Positions 9,706 through 18,827 are shown, numbered from the stretch's first letter. The stretch is DNA of 64,000 bases from Gammaproteobacteria bacterium (GCA_026706385.1 JAPOYV010000108.1:62001-126000), one strand, 5' to 3'. Translations and numbers: made by a program. Notes: generated by a model not told the origin, from the sequence alone.

Positions 9706-10847
9706 GTGTGCCCCCCCTGCGTTCTCAAACGCCCCAAAGCCGGCCCGCTTGAGTCGACCGCGGGCCGGTTCTCGTAGTCCACGCGCAATGCCAGGGCCAC
9801 CGCCGCGGAACACACGAGGAGGCTGTTGCCGCCGAAACTGACGAACGGCAGCGTGAGTCCCTTGGTCGGCAGCACACCCGTGTTCACGCCGACGTTGATG
9901 ATCGTCTGTATGCCGATCAACAGGCCGGCCCCATAGGCGAGCGACCCCGCGAACACCTGTCCCGCCGCGACCACACGACGCCCGATCCCGAACATCCGTA
10001 CCGTGAGAAACCCCAGTAGCGCCAAAACGCCCAACGCGCCGACCAAGCCGAGTTCTTCCGCGATCACCGCATAGATGAAGTCGTTGTGGGCTTCCGGCAG
10101 ATAGAAGAGCTTCTGCACGCCCTCGCCGAGCCCGATGCCGAAGTACTCGCCGCGACCGAACCCGATCAGGGCTTGCGTCAATTGGTACCCCGCGTCGAGT
10201 TGGTCCGCCCAAGGATCGACGAACGAGAGTAGCCGCACGACGCGGTACGGTTCGATCACCGCGGCACCGGCCAGCAGCATACCGCCGAAGACGACCAACA
10301 GGGCGAAGTCCCGCGGTCGTGCGCCAGCGAGAAACAGCATCCCGCCCATGACCAAGGCAAGCACCACCGTACTGCCGAAGTCCGGTTGCACGAGGATGAC
10401 CGCCAACAGCCCGCCCATCCAGATCACGGGCTTGAGCAACGCGCTCAGACTCACGCTCACTTGGCCGCCGACGCGGGCGAGGTAGCCCGCCAAGTAGATG
10501 ATCGCCAGCAGCTTCGCCGCCTCAGCCGGCTGGAATCGCGCGAGGCCGAGGTCGATCCAGCGGTGCGCGCCCTTTGCCGCCGCGGCCAGCCCAGGCAGGA
10601 AGACCAGGAGACAGAGGGCGAACGCGAGCACGAGGCAAGGTCTGTGGACCACTTCCCAGGCGCGCAACGGCACGACGGCAAGCAACCCGAATACGCACAC
10701 GGCCACCGCGACGTAGAGGCCGTGCCGGAACAGGTAGTAGTACGTCCCCTCCGGCTGGCCTGCCGCCGCCGAAGTCACCATCACCAAGCCAACGAGAAGA
10801 AGCGCACCCCACGCGAGTACCAGCGCCATGTCCAGGCGTTCGGTCAT
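9702..10847 (-). CDS. ftsW: SEDS peptidoglycan glycosyltransferase FtsW
   Basis: 381 residues with about ten membrane helices. FtsW polymerises lipid II into septal glycan with FtsI. SEDS signatures are visible: a KGAHRWIDLG loop (residues ~91-100), QPDFGSTVVL and the late segment GVLPTKGLTLPFVSFGGNS. The N-terminus is short, starting almost directly in the first helix. The ATG overlaps the murD stop (ATGA), and the stop overlaps the murC GTG. The C-terminal cytoplasmic tail is ordinary and carries no repeat. Confidence 0.96.
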   Translation of the reverse strand: MTERLDMALVLAWGALLLVGLVMVTSAAAGQPEGTYYYLFRHGLYVAVAVCVFGLLAVVPLRAWEVVHRPCLVLAFALCLLVFLPGLAAAAKGAHRWIDLGLARFQPAEAAKLLAIIYLAGYLARVGGQVSVSLSALLKPVIWMGGLLAVILVQPDFGSTVVLALVMGGMLFLAGARPRDFALLVVFGGMLLAGAAVIEPYRVVRLLSFVDPWADQLDAGYQLTQALIGFGRGEYFGIGLGEGVQKLFYLPEAHNDFIYAVIAEELGLVGALGVLALLGFLTVRMFGIGRRVVAAGQVFAGSLAYGAGLLIGIQTIINVGVNTGVLPTKGLTLPFVSFGGNSLLVCSAAVALALRVDYENRPAVDSSGPALGRLRTQGGHT

Positions 10848-12247
10848 GACGCCTCATCATGCGAGGGGCTAGCCCCTCGCGCTCCCCCGCTGAGGGCTCC
10901 CCGTCCGGCGGATTCCGAACGGTCACGAGCCGCCCATTCCGAGACCGCGGCGGCGAAATCCTCACCGCGCGCCTCGTAGCTGTCGTACATGTCGAAGCTC
11001 GCGCACGCCGGCGAGAGCAACACGCTTTGGCCCTCCCGGGCGTGCCGGCCGGCCAACTGCACCGCGTGGCGCATGCCCTCGGCCCGCAGCACGGGCGCGC
11101 AGCCCGCGAGTCCGCGTTCGAGCGTTTCGGCATCGCGGCCGATCAACACCAGGTGCGACACGTGCCGCGCCACGGCGGGCCTCAGCGCTTCGAAGGATGC
11201 GCCCTTGGCATCGCCACCCGCGATCAGCACGATGTTCCCGTCGCCTGTGCCGAAACCCTCCAATGCGGCTACGACCGCACCGACGTTGGTCGCCTTCGAG
11301 TCGTCGATGAAGGCCACCCCACCCACCTCGGCAACGGAAGCGGCGCGATGCGGAAGCCCGCCGGCAAGCGCACGCGTGAGCGCTCGGTGCGTGGTCGCGA
11401 CAGGCAACTCGGCCAATTGGTGGGCGATGGCAGCCGCCGCCAACGCGTTGAAGTGGTTGTGCCGGCCCTTGAGAGCCATGTCGGCGACCGGAACGCGGGC
11501 ACCGGCGATGACCAGATCGTCATCGATCCGCCACGACGGATCCTGGTTAAGCGCAATCGTGCGCCCTTGGAAGTCCGCTGGCGGCGCGGTCAACGGATCG
11601 TCGGCGTTGTACACCGCACATTTCGCGCCCGCGTAGATCCGCTGCTTGGCGGCCGCGTAGGCCTTGAGGTCCGGATAGCGATCCTGATGATCGGCGGTGA
11701 CATTGAGGATGGCCGCGACGGTGAGGCTCGGCGCTGCGATCCGCTCGAGCTGGAAGCTCGACAGTTCGAGCACGTAGGCGTCGACCCCGTCCGCCAAGAG
11801 GTCCAGGGCCGGCGTGCCGAGGTTGCCGCCAGCGGGTGCAGAGAGACCGCCGGCGGTGAGCAACTCGCTCGCCAACGCGGTCACGGTGCTTTTGCCGTTG
11901 GTGCCCGTGATGCCGACGACCGGCGCGCCGGCGGCCTCGAGGAACAACTCGATGTCGCTGGTGAGCGCAAGGCCGGCGACACGCGCCTGGCGCACCAAGC
12001 AGTGGTCGAGGGCAACGCCAGGACTCACGATCACCCGACCAGCGGTCCGCAAGGCCCGACCGAAGTCGGCGAGCGAGAGGATCTCGACCTCGGGGAATCG
12101 ATCGCGCACGGCATCGACGAAAGGCGGCGACGACCGCGTATCCAGGGCGTACACCCGTTCCCCGGTGTCGCCACCGCCGCACAGGTGCTTCACGCAAGAG
12201 AATCCCGTCGCCCCTAGGCCGATGACGATGGTGTCGGGGCCGTTCAT
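10844..12247 (-). CDS. murD: UDP-N-acetylmuramoylalanine--D-glutamate ligase MurD
   Basis: 467 residues. It adds D-Glu to UDP-MurNAc-L-Ala. The P-loop [10 protein letters not shown] and the ligase segments [15 protein letters not shown] and FIDDSKATN are present, with the end motif [21 protein letters not shown]. The ATG at 12247 overlaps the mraY stop; the protein then begins [15 protein letters not shown], the expected Rossmann start. The C-terminal tail ([18 protein letters not shown]) is encoded by a 45-bp repeat unit read in a different frame from the one used in murC and rsmH. Its stop overlaps the ftsW ATG. Confidence 0.96.
   Translation of the reverse strand: MNGPDTIVIGLGATGFSCVKHLCGGGDTGERVYALDTRSSPPFVDAVRDRFPEVEILSLADFGRALRTAGRVIVSPGVALDHCLVRQARVAGLALTSDIELFLEAAGAPVVGITGTNGKSTVTALASELLTAGGLSAPAGGNLGTPALDLLADGVDAYVLELSSFQLERIAAPSLTVAAILNVTADHQDRYPDLKAYAAAKQRIYAGAKCAVYNADDPLTAPPADFQGRTIALNQDPSWRIDDDLVIAGARVPVADMALKGRHNHFNALAAAAIAHQLAELPVATTHRALTRALAGGLPHRAASVAEVGGVAFIDDSKATNVGAVVAALEGFGTGDGNIVLIAGGDAKGASFEALRPAVARHVSHLVLIGRDAETLERGLAGCAPVLRAEGMRHAVQLAGRHAREGQSVLLSPACASFDMYDSYEARGEDFAAAVSEWAARDRSESAGRGALSGGARGASPSHDEAS
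10855..10899 (-). repeat. 45-bp palindromic repeat, single unit at the 3' end of murD
   Basis: One sense-oriented unit whose centre makes a perfect 20-bp palindrome, GCGAGGGGCTAGCCCCTCGC. It is read in the second forward frame (ALSGGARG), so the element is open in more than one frame. It ends a few bases before the murD stop and ftsW start. Confidence 0.9.
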
Positions 12248-13326
12248 CTGAGCTTGAGCGTCGACAGGCCCACGAGCACGAGGACCAGGGTGACGATCCA
12301 CAGCCGCACGATGACGCGAGGCTCCGGCCAGCCCATGAGTTCGAAGTGGTGATGGATGGGCGCCATCCGGAAGACGCGCTTACCCGTGAGTCGAAACGAC
12401 ACCACCTGCATGATGACCGACACCGCCTCCACCACGAACAGTCCGCCCATGATCAGCATCACGATCTCGTGGCGTACCACCACCGCGACGACGCCCAATG
12501 CGGCACCGAGCGCCAACGCACCGATGTCGCCCATGAAGACCTGCGCCGGGTAGGCGTTGAACCACAGGAACCCGAGGCCGGCACCGATCAGCGCGCCGCA
12601 GAACACGGACAACTCGCCGGCCCCGGGGATGTGGGGAATCTGCAGGTACGCGGCGAACTCCATGTGGCCGGCCAGGTAGGCGATCAGACCGAGCGCAGCG
12701 GCCACCATCACCGTTGGCAGGATGGCCAACCCGTCCAGGCCATCCGTGAGGTTGACGGCGTTGCTCATGAAAACGATGACCAGGTAGGTCAGCACCACGA
12801 AGCCGATGCCAAGCGGCAGCGCGGCCTCCTTGAAGAACGGCACGATCAGGCTCGTCTCGGCTGGCGTGCTAGCCGCGCTGAAGAGCACGACGGCCGCCAG
12901 GAAACCGAACACGGACTGCCAGAGGTATTTCCATCCGGCCGAGAGGCCGCGCGAATTGCGCTCGCTAATCTTGAGGTAGTCGTCGACCCATCCGATGGCG
13001 CCGAACGACACCACCACGCCGAGGACGATCCAGATGTAGCGGTTGGCCAGATCGCACCAGAGCAGCGTGGCCACCACGATCGCGACGAGGATCAACGCGC
13101 CGCCCATCGTCGGCGTCCCGGCCTTGGCCAGGTGGCTCTTGGGACCGAGTTCACGCACGACCTGGCCGATCTGGTGATGGGACAGCTGGCGGATCATCGT
13201 CGGCCCCAAGAGCAGCGAGATCGCAAGCGCCGTCAAGGCGCTCACCATCGTCCGAAACGTCAGGTATTGGAAGACATTGAACCCGCTGATGAACGTCGCC
13301 AGGTATTCGGTTAGCCAGAGCAGCAT
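12244..13326 (-). CDS. mraY: Phospho-N-acetylmuramoyl-pentapeptide transferase MraY
   Basis: 360 residues, the same length as E. coli MraY. An inner-membrane enzyme that moves phospho-MurNAc-pentapeptide onto undecaprenyl phosphate to make lipid I. Ten membrane helices are predicted by eye. Family motifs include [12 protein letters not shown] near residue 65, the aspartates in [22 protein letters not shown] with its catalytic-site Asp, and the HHHFE segment near the C-terminus ([12 protein letters not shown]). The gene follows murE after 3 bases. murF, normally between murE and mraY, is absent. Confidence 0.97.
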   Translation of the reverse strand: MLLWLTEYLATFISGFNVFQYLTFRTMVSALTALAISLLLGPTMIRQLSHHQIGQVVRELGPKSHLAKAGTPTMGGALILVAIVVATLLWCDLANRYIWIVLGVVVSFGAIGWVDDYLKISERNSRGLSAGWKYLWQSVFGFLAAVVLFSAASTPAETSLIVPFFKEAALPLGIGFVVLTYLVIVFMSNAVNLTDGLDGLAILPTVMVAAALGLIAYLAGHMEFAAYLQIPHIPGAGELSVFCGALIGAGLGFLWFNAYPAQVFMGDIGALALGAALGVVAVVVRHEIVMLIMGGLFVVEAVSVIMQVVSFRLTGKRVFRMAPIHHHFELMGWPEPRVIVRLWIVTLVLVLVGLSTLKLR

Positions 13327-13329
13327 GAC

Positions 13330-14748
13330 TCAAGCCCCCACCAGGTTCTTGACGACCGCCACGTCGCTCAACGGGACACGCTCGCCACCGATTTCCTGGT
13401 GGCGTTCGTGCCCCTTGCCCGCGAGCAGGACGACGTCGCCCGTCCGCGCACGGCGCAACGCGGTCGCGATCGCCTGACGGCGGTCCGCGATGCGCACGAG
13501 CTGCTGCGGCACCCGGAATCCCGCAGCCACGTCGTCGAGAATCCGCTCGGGTGACTCGGTCCGCGGATTGTCCGAGGTGGCGATCACCAGGTCCGCGCCA
13601 CGCTCGGCGGCCTGGGCCATGAGCGCACGCTTGCCCCGGTCACGATCACCACCGCAGCCGAATACGAGAATCACGCGGCCCCCGCCGGCGACATGGCTGC
13701 GGACCGCCTGAAGCGCCGCGTCGAGCGCGTCGGGCGTGTGGGCATAGTCCACCACGACACGGGGCGATCCGGCCACGAGCTGCATCCTGCCGGGCACGGC
13801 ATCCAACGTCCTCATGGCGTCGACGACGTCCGCCTGCGGCATGCCGAGCAGACAGCATGCCGCCAAAGTGGCAGCGGCGTTGTAGACGGAAAACGTGCCG
13901 TAGAAATGCTGCAGGGAGAACGCGTTTTCGCCCCACGGTGTTCGCCACCGGCCGGAGATGCCGTCGGGCCCGTAGGTGATCCCATCCCAACGCACCTCCG
14001 CGTCGACGCCAATGGAGACCGCCCGCGCGCCGCTCGGCAAGTCAGCCAGGATCGACCGGCCAAAGGCGTCGTCGGCGTTGACCACGGCGCCGAGGCTGAG
14101 CGACCTCTCAAAGAGTTTCGCCTTCGCGGCACCGTAGCGCGCAACCGAGCCATGGTAGTCGAGATGGTCGCGACCGAGGTTGGTGAACACGCCAACCGCG
14201 AAATCCACCGCGTCGACGCGGCCCTGGTCCAAGGCATGGGAACTGACTTCCAAGGCCACCGCGTTCAAGCCCTGGCGTTCGAGCGCGCGCAGCCGCGCGA
14301 ACAGCGTGATCGGATCCGCCGTCGTCATGTCGGCGGGGCACAGCGCCGACGGCGAGCCCCAACCCAGCGTTCCCATGTAGCCCGCTGTACCCGCCACGCG
14401 GGCCACGTTGTATGCCACCGTGGTCTTGCCGTTGGTGCCGGTGACGCCGACAACGTGGAGTTCGCCGCTCGGCGCCTCGAAGAAGCGGCGGGCAAAGTCA
14501 CCGATCCGCGCTCCGACCCCGTCCATGACCACGTTCGGCACGTCGACGGAGACCGGACGTTCGGAGACGACGGCGACGGCCCCGGCCGCCACAGCATCGG
14601 ACGCGTATTCGTGGCCGTCGTAGGTGCGCCCGCGGTAGGCGAAGAACACATCCCCGGAGCGGACGCGACGCGAGTCACTGGCCAACCCGCCGATCACCGT
14701 CGGCGGTGCGTCCGGACGGCCGAGCAACTCCGCCAAGGTCATCCTCAT
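13330..14748 (-). CDS. murE: UDP-MurNAc-tripeptide ligase MurE (meso-DAP type)
   Basis: 472 residues. It adds the third amino acid of the stem peptide. The P-loop GVTGTNGKTTVAYN is visible. The specificity motif reads TSDNPRTE: the DNPR form is characteristic of meso-diaminopimelate-adding enzymes rather than lysine-adding ones, so the wall is inferred to be A1-gamma type. The C-terminal GKGHERHQEI segment fits. The ATG overlaps the ftsI stop. Two ATGs lie close together (MRMT); the first gives the overlap. There is no MurF fusion: the length is ordinary. Confidence 0.97.
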   Translation of the reverse strand: MRMTLAELLGRPDAPPTVIGGLASDSRRVRSGDVFFAYRGRTYDGHEYASDAVAAGAVAVVSERPVSVDVPNVVMDGVGARIGDFARRFFEAPSGELHVVGVTGTNGKTTVAYNVARVAGTAGYMGTLGWGSPSALCPADMTTADPITLFARLRALERQGLNAVALEVSSHALDQGRVDAVDFAVGVFTNLGRDHLDYHGSVARYGAAKAKLFERSLSLGAVVNADDAFGRSILADLPSGARAVSIGVDAEVRWDGITYGPDGISGRWRTPWGENAFSLQHFYGTFSVYNAAATLAACCLLGMPQADVVDAMRTLDAVPGRMQLVAGSPRVVVDYAHTPDALDAALQAVRSHVAGGGRVILVFGCGGDRDRGKRALMAQAAERGADLVIATSDNPRTESPERILDDVAAGFRVPQQLVRIADRRQAIATALRRARTGDVVLLAGKGHERHQEIGGERVPLSDVAVVKNLVGA

Positions 14749-16520
14749 GCGCGCCGCTCGCCACGTTCGATAGCCGCGAGGCTCGCGGGCGACGAGGTGG
14801 CGTCGTCCGGCGGCACGCCAAGCACGCGCAGCGCGCGTTCCGCGACGCGCGCGAAGATCGGTGCGGCCACAGCGCCGCCACCGATCAGGCCGCCGCGCGG
14901 TTCGTTGACCACGACGACCAGGACTATGCGGGGCGTCGATGCCGGCGCGAAACCTGCGAAAAAGGCCACGTGGGAGCGTTCGTCGTAGCCCGACGTCCCA
15001 ACCTTGCGTGCCGTTCCTGTCTTGCCGGCCGCCGTGTAGCCCGTCGGGCGTCCCCTAGGCGCCGTGCCCCCGGGTTCGAGCACACCACGCATCATACTCG
15101 TCAAGGCCGCCACGGCCGGTTCCTGGAACACCACGTCCTCGCGGACTACGGCCCCGCGCAGGATCGTCAGGTCGCGGCGGACGCCCCCCGCCGCCAAGGC
15201 GAGATAGCCGCGCGCGAGCTGCAATGGCGATACGGTCAACCCGTAGCCGTATGCCAGCGTCGCTCGGCCGATCGGTTTGTCCAGGTCGTCGGTGCGCAAC
15301 TCGCCGATCGCCTCGCCGGGCAAGCCGCTTCCGGTCAGATCCCCGAAGCCCGCTTGCTGAAGCGCATCGAAAACGGCGTACTCCGGCAGCGACAGGGCGA
15401 TCTTGGCGATGCCAACCTGACTCGACTTGGCGACGACCGTGGCGACGTCGATCCGACCGCGATTCAGCGGATCCTCGATCAGCTTGCGGCCGACGCGGAA
15501 GTACCCGGGCGCGGTGTCGATTTCGGTCTCGGGCTGGTAGACGCCGCTTTGCAGAGCCGCCAGCACGGCAAACGGCTTCACGGTCGAGCCCGGCTCGTAG
15601 ACGTCGGCAACCGCCCGGTTGCGAACACCGGTGACGCCGCGATTGGACCAGTCGTTCGGGTTGAAAGACGGCAGGTTGGCAAGCGCCAGGATCTCGCCCG
15701 AAACCGCGTCGAGCATGACCAGGGAGGCCGACGACGCGCCGTGACGCTCCACGGCGGCCTTGAGTTCCCGGTAGGCGAGAAACTGCAGCCGCAGGTCCAA
15801 CGACAGGTGCAGGTCTTCGCCGAACTCCGGCATGCGGACGTAGCCGAGGCTCTTGATCAACTGCCGCTTGCGATCCTGCAGGATGCGCTTGACGCCCGGC
15901 TCGCCCGCGAGGAAGTCGTTGAACATCAACTCGACGCCCTCCTGGCCCACGTCGTCGACATTCGTACGCCCGACGACGTGGGCCACGGTCTCCCCGGCAG
16001 GGTAGAAGCGATGGTATTCCCGTCCGATCCGGACACCCTCGATGGCCAGTGACTCGACCCGGGAGGCGAGGTTCGGCGGTACGCGCCGAGCGAGGTTCGC
16101 GTATTGCGGGCTTCCAGCCGCGATACGCGCCGCGAGCCGCGCCGCGTCCAACTCCAGCGCGACCCCGAGACGGCGCAGGTCGAAGTCCGTCAGCCTCGTG
16201 CGCGACGGATCGACCCAAATCTTCGCCATGGGCGCACTGACGGCCAACGGTTCGCCGTTGCGGTCGAAGATCATGCCGCGGTGGACGGCAATCGGCACCT
16301 CGCGCACCGACCTGGCGTCACCCTGCAGCTTGAGGAAGTCGCGCTCGGTGACCATGAGATAGCCGGCCCGGCCGGTCAGGCCGACCAACGCGACCAGGAA
16401 CCCGGCCACGACCACATGGTGCCGCACGACCGTCGATTTCGGCTCTCGCCCGACAAGCCTCGCCAGGTCGCGCTTGCGCGTCTTGGCGGCTCGTGCGTTC
16501 CTGGAGGTCCGTCTCCTCAT
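14745..16520 (-). CDS. ftsI: Septal peptidoglycan transpeptidase FtsI (PBP3)
   Basis: 591 residues. A class B penicillin-binding protein that cross-links septal peptidoglycan with FtsW. It has a basic cytoplasmic N-terminus, one membrane helix (about residues 33-57), a pedestal domain and a transpeptidase domain. The catalytic motif is Ser312-Thr-Val-Lys315 in EPGSTVKPF, and KTGTA is at 500-504. The middle SxN motif reads SSQ (366-368) where E. coli PBP3 has SSN. The start overlaps the ftsL stop (ATGA). Confidence 0.97.
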   Translation of the reverse strand: MRRRTSRNARAAKTRKRDLARLVGREPKSTVVRHHVVVAGFLVALVGLTGRAGYLMVTERDFLKLQGDARSVREVPIAVHRGMIFDRNGEPLAVSAPMAKIWVDPSRTRLTDFDLRRLGVALELDAARLAARIAAGSPQYANLARRVPPNLASRVESLAIEGVRIGREYHRFYPAGETVAHVVGRTNVDDVGQEGVELMFNDFLAGEPGVKRILQDRKRQLIKSLGYVRMPEFGEDLHLSLDLRLQFLAYRELKAAVERHGASSASLVMLDAVSGEILALANLPSFNPNDWSNRGVTGVRNRAVADVYEPGSTVKPFAVLAALQSGVYQPETEIDTAPGYFRVGRKLIEDPLNRGRIDVATVVAKSSQVGIAKIALSLPEYAVFDALQQAGFGDLTGSGLPGEAIGELRTDDLDKPIGRATLAYGYGLTVSPLQLARGYLALAAGGVRRDLTILRGAVVREDVVFQEPAVAALTSMMRGVLEPGGTAPRGRPTGYTAAGKTGTARKVGTSGYDERSHVAFFAGFAPASTPRIVLVVVVNEPRGGLIGGGAVAAPIFARVAERALRVLGVPPDDATSSPASLAAIERGERRA

Positions 16521-16807
16521 CGCCGCACCCTGACCACCTCTTGCGGGAAGCCCATGCCAAGTTGCTCCCGCGCAACCCGTTCCACGTTGAGGTAGCCCGC
16601 GAAGGTCGCGCGCTCGAGGAGCAGCAGCCGGTGCCGCGTCAGGTGTTCATCCTGCACGGCCTGGATGTCCGACAGCCGCTGGTTGTACGCGCGCACCTCG
16701 TTGGACTGCACCGCTGTCTGCACGCCGGTGACGGCGATCGCGGCGTACGCCGCCAAGCCGAAGGCCACCCACAAGCCTGTCGACGAACGTCCCCTCTGCC
16801 CCTTCAC
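16517..16807 (-). CDS. ftsL: Cell division protein FtsL
   Basis: 96 residues from the chosen start. A small bitopic divisome protein that pairs with FtsB by a periplasmic coiled coil. A basic N-terminus, one membrane helix (LWVAFGLAAYAAIAVTGV) and a helical region with leucine-zipper spacing (NQRLSDIQ...LLLLERATF) are visible. I chose GTG 16807 because AGGTGG is five bases upstream; GTG 16816, three codons earlier, is the alternative and would abut the rsmH stop. Assignment rests on size, topology and position between rsmH and ftsI. Confidence 0.9.
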   Translation of the reverse strand: MKGQRGRSSTGLWVAFGLAAYAAIAVTGVQTAVQSNEVRAYNQRLSDIQAVQDEHLTRHRLLLLERATFAGYLNVERVAREQLGMGFPQEVVRVRR

Positions 16808-16816
16808 CGCACCCAC

Positions 16817-17983
16817 CTAAGGAACGTCGCCCGACGCCGGCTGCGTCTTCTTGCGAGGGACTCGCCCCTCGCGCTCCCCCGCTGATGGCTCCTTCTCTAC
16901 CGCCTGCAGGAAGGCGCTTCGCGCCCGTGGATTCGCCTCGATCTCCTGGGGCGATGGCCGTTGGCCGTTGCCGACCCCGGGGACGGGTCTCGCCCGCCCC
17001 GGTGCGAGGCCGCGAACCGGCAACCGCCTCGGAACGTCCGCGCCGCGAACCCACTGGCGGAACCGCCGGCGCACGAGGCGGTGCTCGAGGCTGTGGAACG
17101 TGATCGTCGCGAGCCGGCCCCCGGCAGGCAGCGCATCGAACGCCGCATCGAGACCGCGCGCGAGTTCGTTGAGTTCGTCGTTGACGTGGATGCGGATCGC
17201 CTGGAACACCCGGGTCGCGGTGTTCCTCGCGGCGTGGCCCCCGGGCACCGCGGCACGTACGACCGAAGCCAGCTCGGCCGTGGTCTCGAGCGGTCGCTCG
17301 GCCACCACGCGGCGGGCGATGCGACGGGCGAACCGCTCCTCGCCGTAGTCGCGGATGACTGCCGCGACCTCGGCCATGGAGGCCGTGTTGAGCCACGTGC
17401 TCGCCGTCAAGGCGTCGCGCTGGTCCATGCGCATGTCCAGCGGACCATCGAGAGCGAAGCTGAAGCCACGGCGAGGCTCGTCAAGCTGCGGCGACGAGAC
17501 GCCGACATCGAACATCACACCACACGGCTCCATGGGCATTCTCTTGCGAGGGGCTCGCCCCTCGCGCTCCCCCGCTGAGGGCTCTCTCTTGCGAGGGGCT
17601 CGCCCCTCGCGCTCCCCGGCTGAGGGCTCTCTCCTGCGAGGGGCAAGCCCCTCGCGCTCCCCGGCTGAGGGCTCCACAACGCCTAGATGGTCGGCCAAGT
17701 CGCCGAAACGGCCGGGCGAGACGGAGACGCGACTGTCGCGCAACGCAAGGCGCCGAGCGTCGGCAATGGCGTCGGCGTCACGGTCCACGACCAGCAACCG
17801 GGCTCGTGGCGACAGCTCGGCGAGCAAGCGCCGCGCATGCCCACCGCGACCGTAGGTCGCGTCCACGTACTGGCCGTCACGATCGGTGGCCACCGCTGCC
17901 ACCAGTTCTTCCAACATCACGGGCACATGCCCACCGGGCAGATGCCCCCCGGACGGATGTCCGGCGTCGTCGCTCTGAGTCAC
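16817..17983 (-). CDS. rsmH: 16S rRNA m4C1402 methyltransferase RsmH with in-frame repeat insertion
   Basis: 388 residues, against about 310 usually. RsmH (MraW) uses S-adenosylmethionine to methylate N4 of C1402 in 16S rRNA. The N-terminal motif HVPVMLEELVAA, the SAM-site segment YVDATYGRGGHA, and DVGVSSPQLDEPRRGFSF are intact. Residues 104-148 are three tandem 15-residue units ([15 protein letters not shown] type), inserted in frame between DLADHLGVV and GVMFDVGVSSPQLD. That junction is continuous in ordinary RsmH. A fourth unit lies near the C-terminus ([15 protein letters not shown]). The start is GTG 17983. The insertion falls before a conserved strand, probably in a surface loop, so activity may be kept. 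Confidence 0.95.
   Translation of the reverse strand: MTQSDDAGHPSGGHLPGGHVPVMLEELVAAVATDRDGQYVDATYGRGGHARRLLAELSPRARLLVVDRDADAIADARRLALRDSRVSVSPGRFGDLADHLGVVEPSAGEREGLAPRRREPSAGEREGRAPRKREPSAGEREGRAPRKRMPMEPCGVMFDVGVSSPQLDEPRRGFSFALDGPLDMRMDQRDALTASTWLNTASMAEVAAVIRDYGEERFARRIARRVVAERPLETTAELASVVRAAVPGGHAARNTATRVFQAIRIHVNDELNELARGLDAAFDALPAGGRLATITFHSLEHRLVRRRFRQWVRGADVPRRLPVRGLAPGRARPVPGVGNGQRPSPQEIEANPRARSAFLQAVEKEPSAGEREGRVPRKKTQPASGDVP
16847..16891 (-). repeat. 45-bp palindromic repeat, single unit near the 3' end of rsmH
   Basis: One sense-oriented unit with one changed base in each of the palindrome arm and the 5' box. It is read in frame as [15 protein letters not shown], 9 codons before the rsmH stop. 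Confidence 0.88.
17540..17674 (-). repeat. 45-bp palindromic repeat, three tandem units inside rsmH
   Basis: Exactly 135 bp (3 x 45), with unit boundaries at 17674, 17629 and 17584 on the coding strand. Each has GCGAGGGGC-NN-GCCCCTCGC. All three are read in the same frame, adding 45 residues to the middle of the methyltransferase without disturbing the frame. Confidence 0.93.
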
Positions 17984-18156
17984 CGACTACCACCCATGGC
18001 GCGGTCATTTCGCCTCCGCAACCCAAGCGGCTGAGATGTCCGGTGCCAATCCCCACATGCCCATTTCGCACCGGCTCTTGGCCGCTAAACTAGCTGTCGA
18101 TCGACCCTATCGAGCTCCTATGTGACACCGTTGTTGAAGATTCCTCATCGGGCGCG

Positions 18157-18588
18157 CTAGCCGCCGCCGATGCTCTGGTTGGCATCTTCGCGCCATGCGT
18201 TGACATTGGCTTCCCACGTCTGGTCGTTCCAGAGTTCCAGCCGCATCGGTTGGCCCACGACGACGACCTTTTTCTCGAGCTGCGCGTAGTCACGCAGGCG
18301 CTGCGGGATCACAACGCGCCCGTTGCCGTCGAGTTCGACGTCCGCTGCGAAACCGATCAGCATGTGTTGCTGGCGACGACTTTCCCGTTCGTCGCCGTCG
18401 AGTTCGATCAGGCCTTCTTCCACCGACTGCCAATCGCGCTCGGCATAGACGTGCAGGCAGGGATCGTGGCGCGCGATCGTGATTACCAGGCGACCGCCCG
18501 ACCGCTCACGGAGCTTCTCGCGATAGCGCGTCGGCATGGCCATCCGGCCGCGCCCGTCGAGACTGATATCGGTGATGCCGCGAAACAT
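18157..18588 (-). CDS. mraZ: Transcriptional regulator MraZ
   Basis: 143 residues. An AbrB-like DNA-binding protein and first gene of the dcw cluster; in E. coli it represses its own operon. Two tandem MraZ half-domains are seen, each with the DxxxR pattern: SLDGRGRMAMPTRYREKL near residue 9 and ELDGNGRVVIPQRLRDYA near residue 86. The start MFRGITDISLDG is canonical. Its operator and promoter can be read just upstream. The 173 bp between mraZ and rsmH (17984-18156) show no recognisable feature. Confidence 0.96.
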   Translation of the reverse strand: MFRGITDISLDGRGRMAMPTRYREKLRERSGGRLVITIARHDPCLHVYAERDWQSVEEGLIELDGDERESRRQQHMLIGFAADVELDGNGRVVIPQRLRDYAQLEKKVVVVGQPMRLELWNDQTWEANVNAWREDANQSIGGG

Positions 18589-18665
18589 CGTGCACTCTTG
18601 GTGTCGCCCGAAGCGTCAGATGTGGGGGTGAGGGTCATCCTTGACCCACACACATCCATGTTCGC

Positions 18666-18699
18666 ACCCGCCTAACCCACATAACTCCATTAATTCCCA
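18666..18699 (-). promoter_or_regulatory. MraZ operator boxes
   Basis: On the minus strand, TGGG (18699-18696), TGGA (18689-18686), TGGG (18679-18676) and a weaker GGGT (18669-18666) recur every 10 bp. E. coli MraZ binds TGGGN repeats with 5-base spacers, the same 10-bp period. They lie just downstream of the predicted -10, which fits autorepression. Confidence 0.75.
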
Positions 18700-18702
18700 C
18701 GT

Positions 18703-18731
18703 AGAGTAGGACTACCGAATCCACCCGTCAA
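18703..18731 (-). promoter_or_regulatory. Sigma70-type promoter of the dcw cluster
   Basis: On the minus strand, TTGACG (18731-18726) and TACTCT (18708-18703) are separated by 17 bp. Transcription would begin about 18696, inside the MraZ boxes, giving a leader of about 108 bases before mraZ. Confidence 0.6.
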
Positions 18732-18818
18732 CAGCTTTTTTCGCTCTTTTCGCTCGATGTCCCAGCAGCCGGTTGGCAACCAAACCACGACGCTCGACCG
18801 TCGTGTGAGGGTCGCGCT

Positions 18819-18827
18819 TGCTATGAT
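18819..18827 (+). promoter_or_regulatory. Extended -10 promoter of the Nudix gene
   Basis: TGCTATGAT is a good match to the extended -10 consensus TGnTATAAT. No good -35 is visible. A start at about 18834 would place the in-frame ATG at 18823 upstream of the transcript, supporting GTG 18856 as the start codon. Confidence 0.45.

Noticed and set aside
9706..10212. Long N-terminal extension of MurC
   Set aside because: It lies wholly within ftsW in another frame, is Arg-rich, and MurC homology begins just after GTG 9705.
17540..17674. Tandem repeats taken as a CRISPR array
   Set aside because: Units abut without unique spacers, lie in a coding frame, and no cas gene is present.
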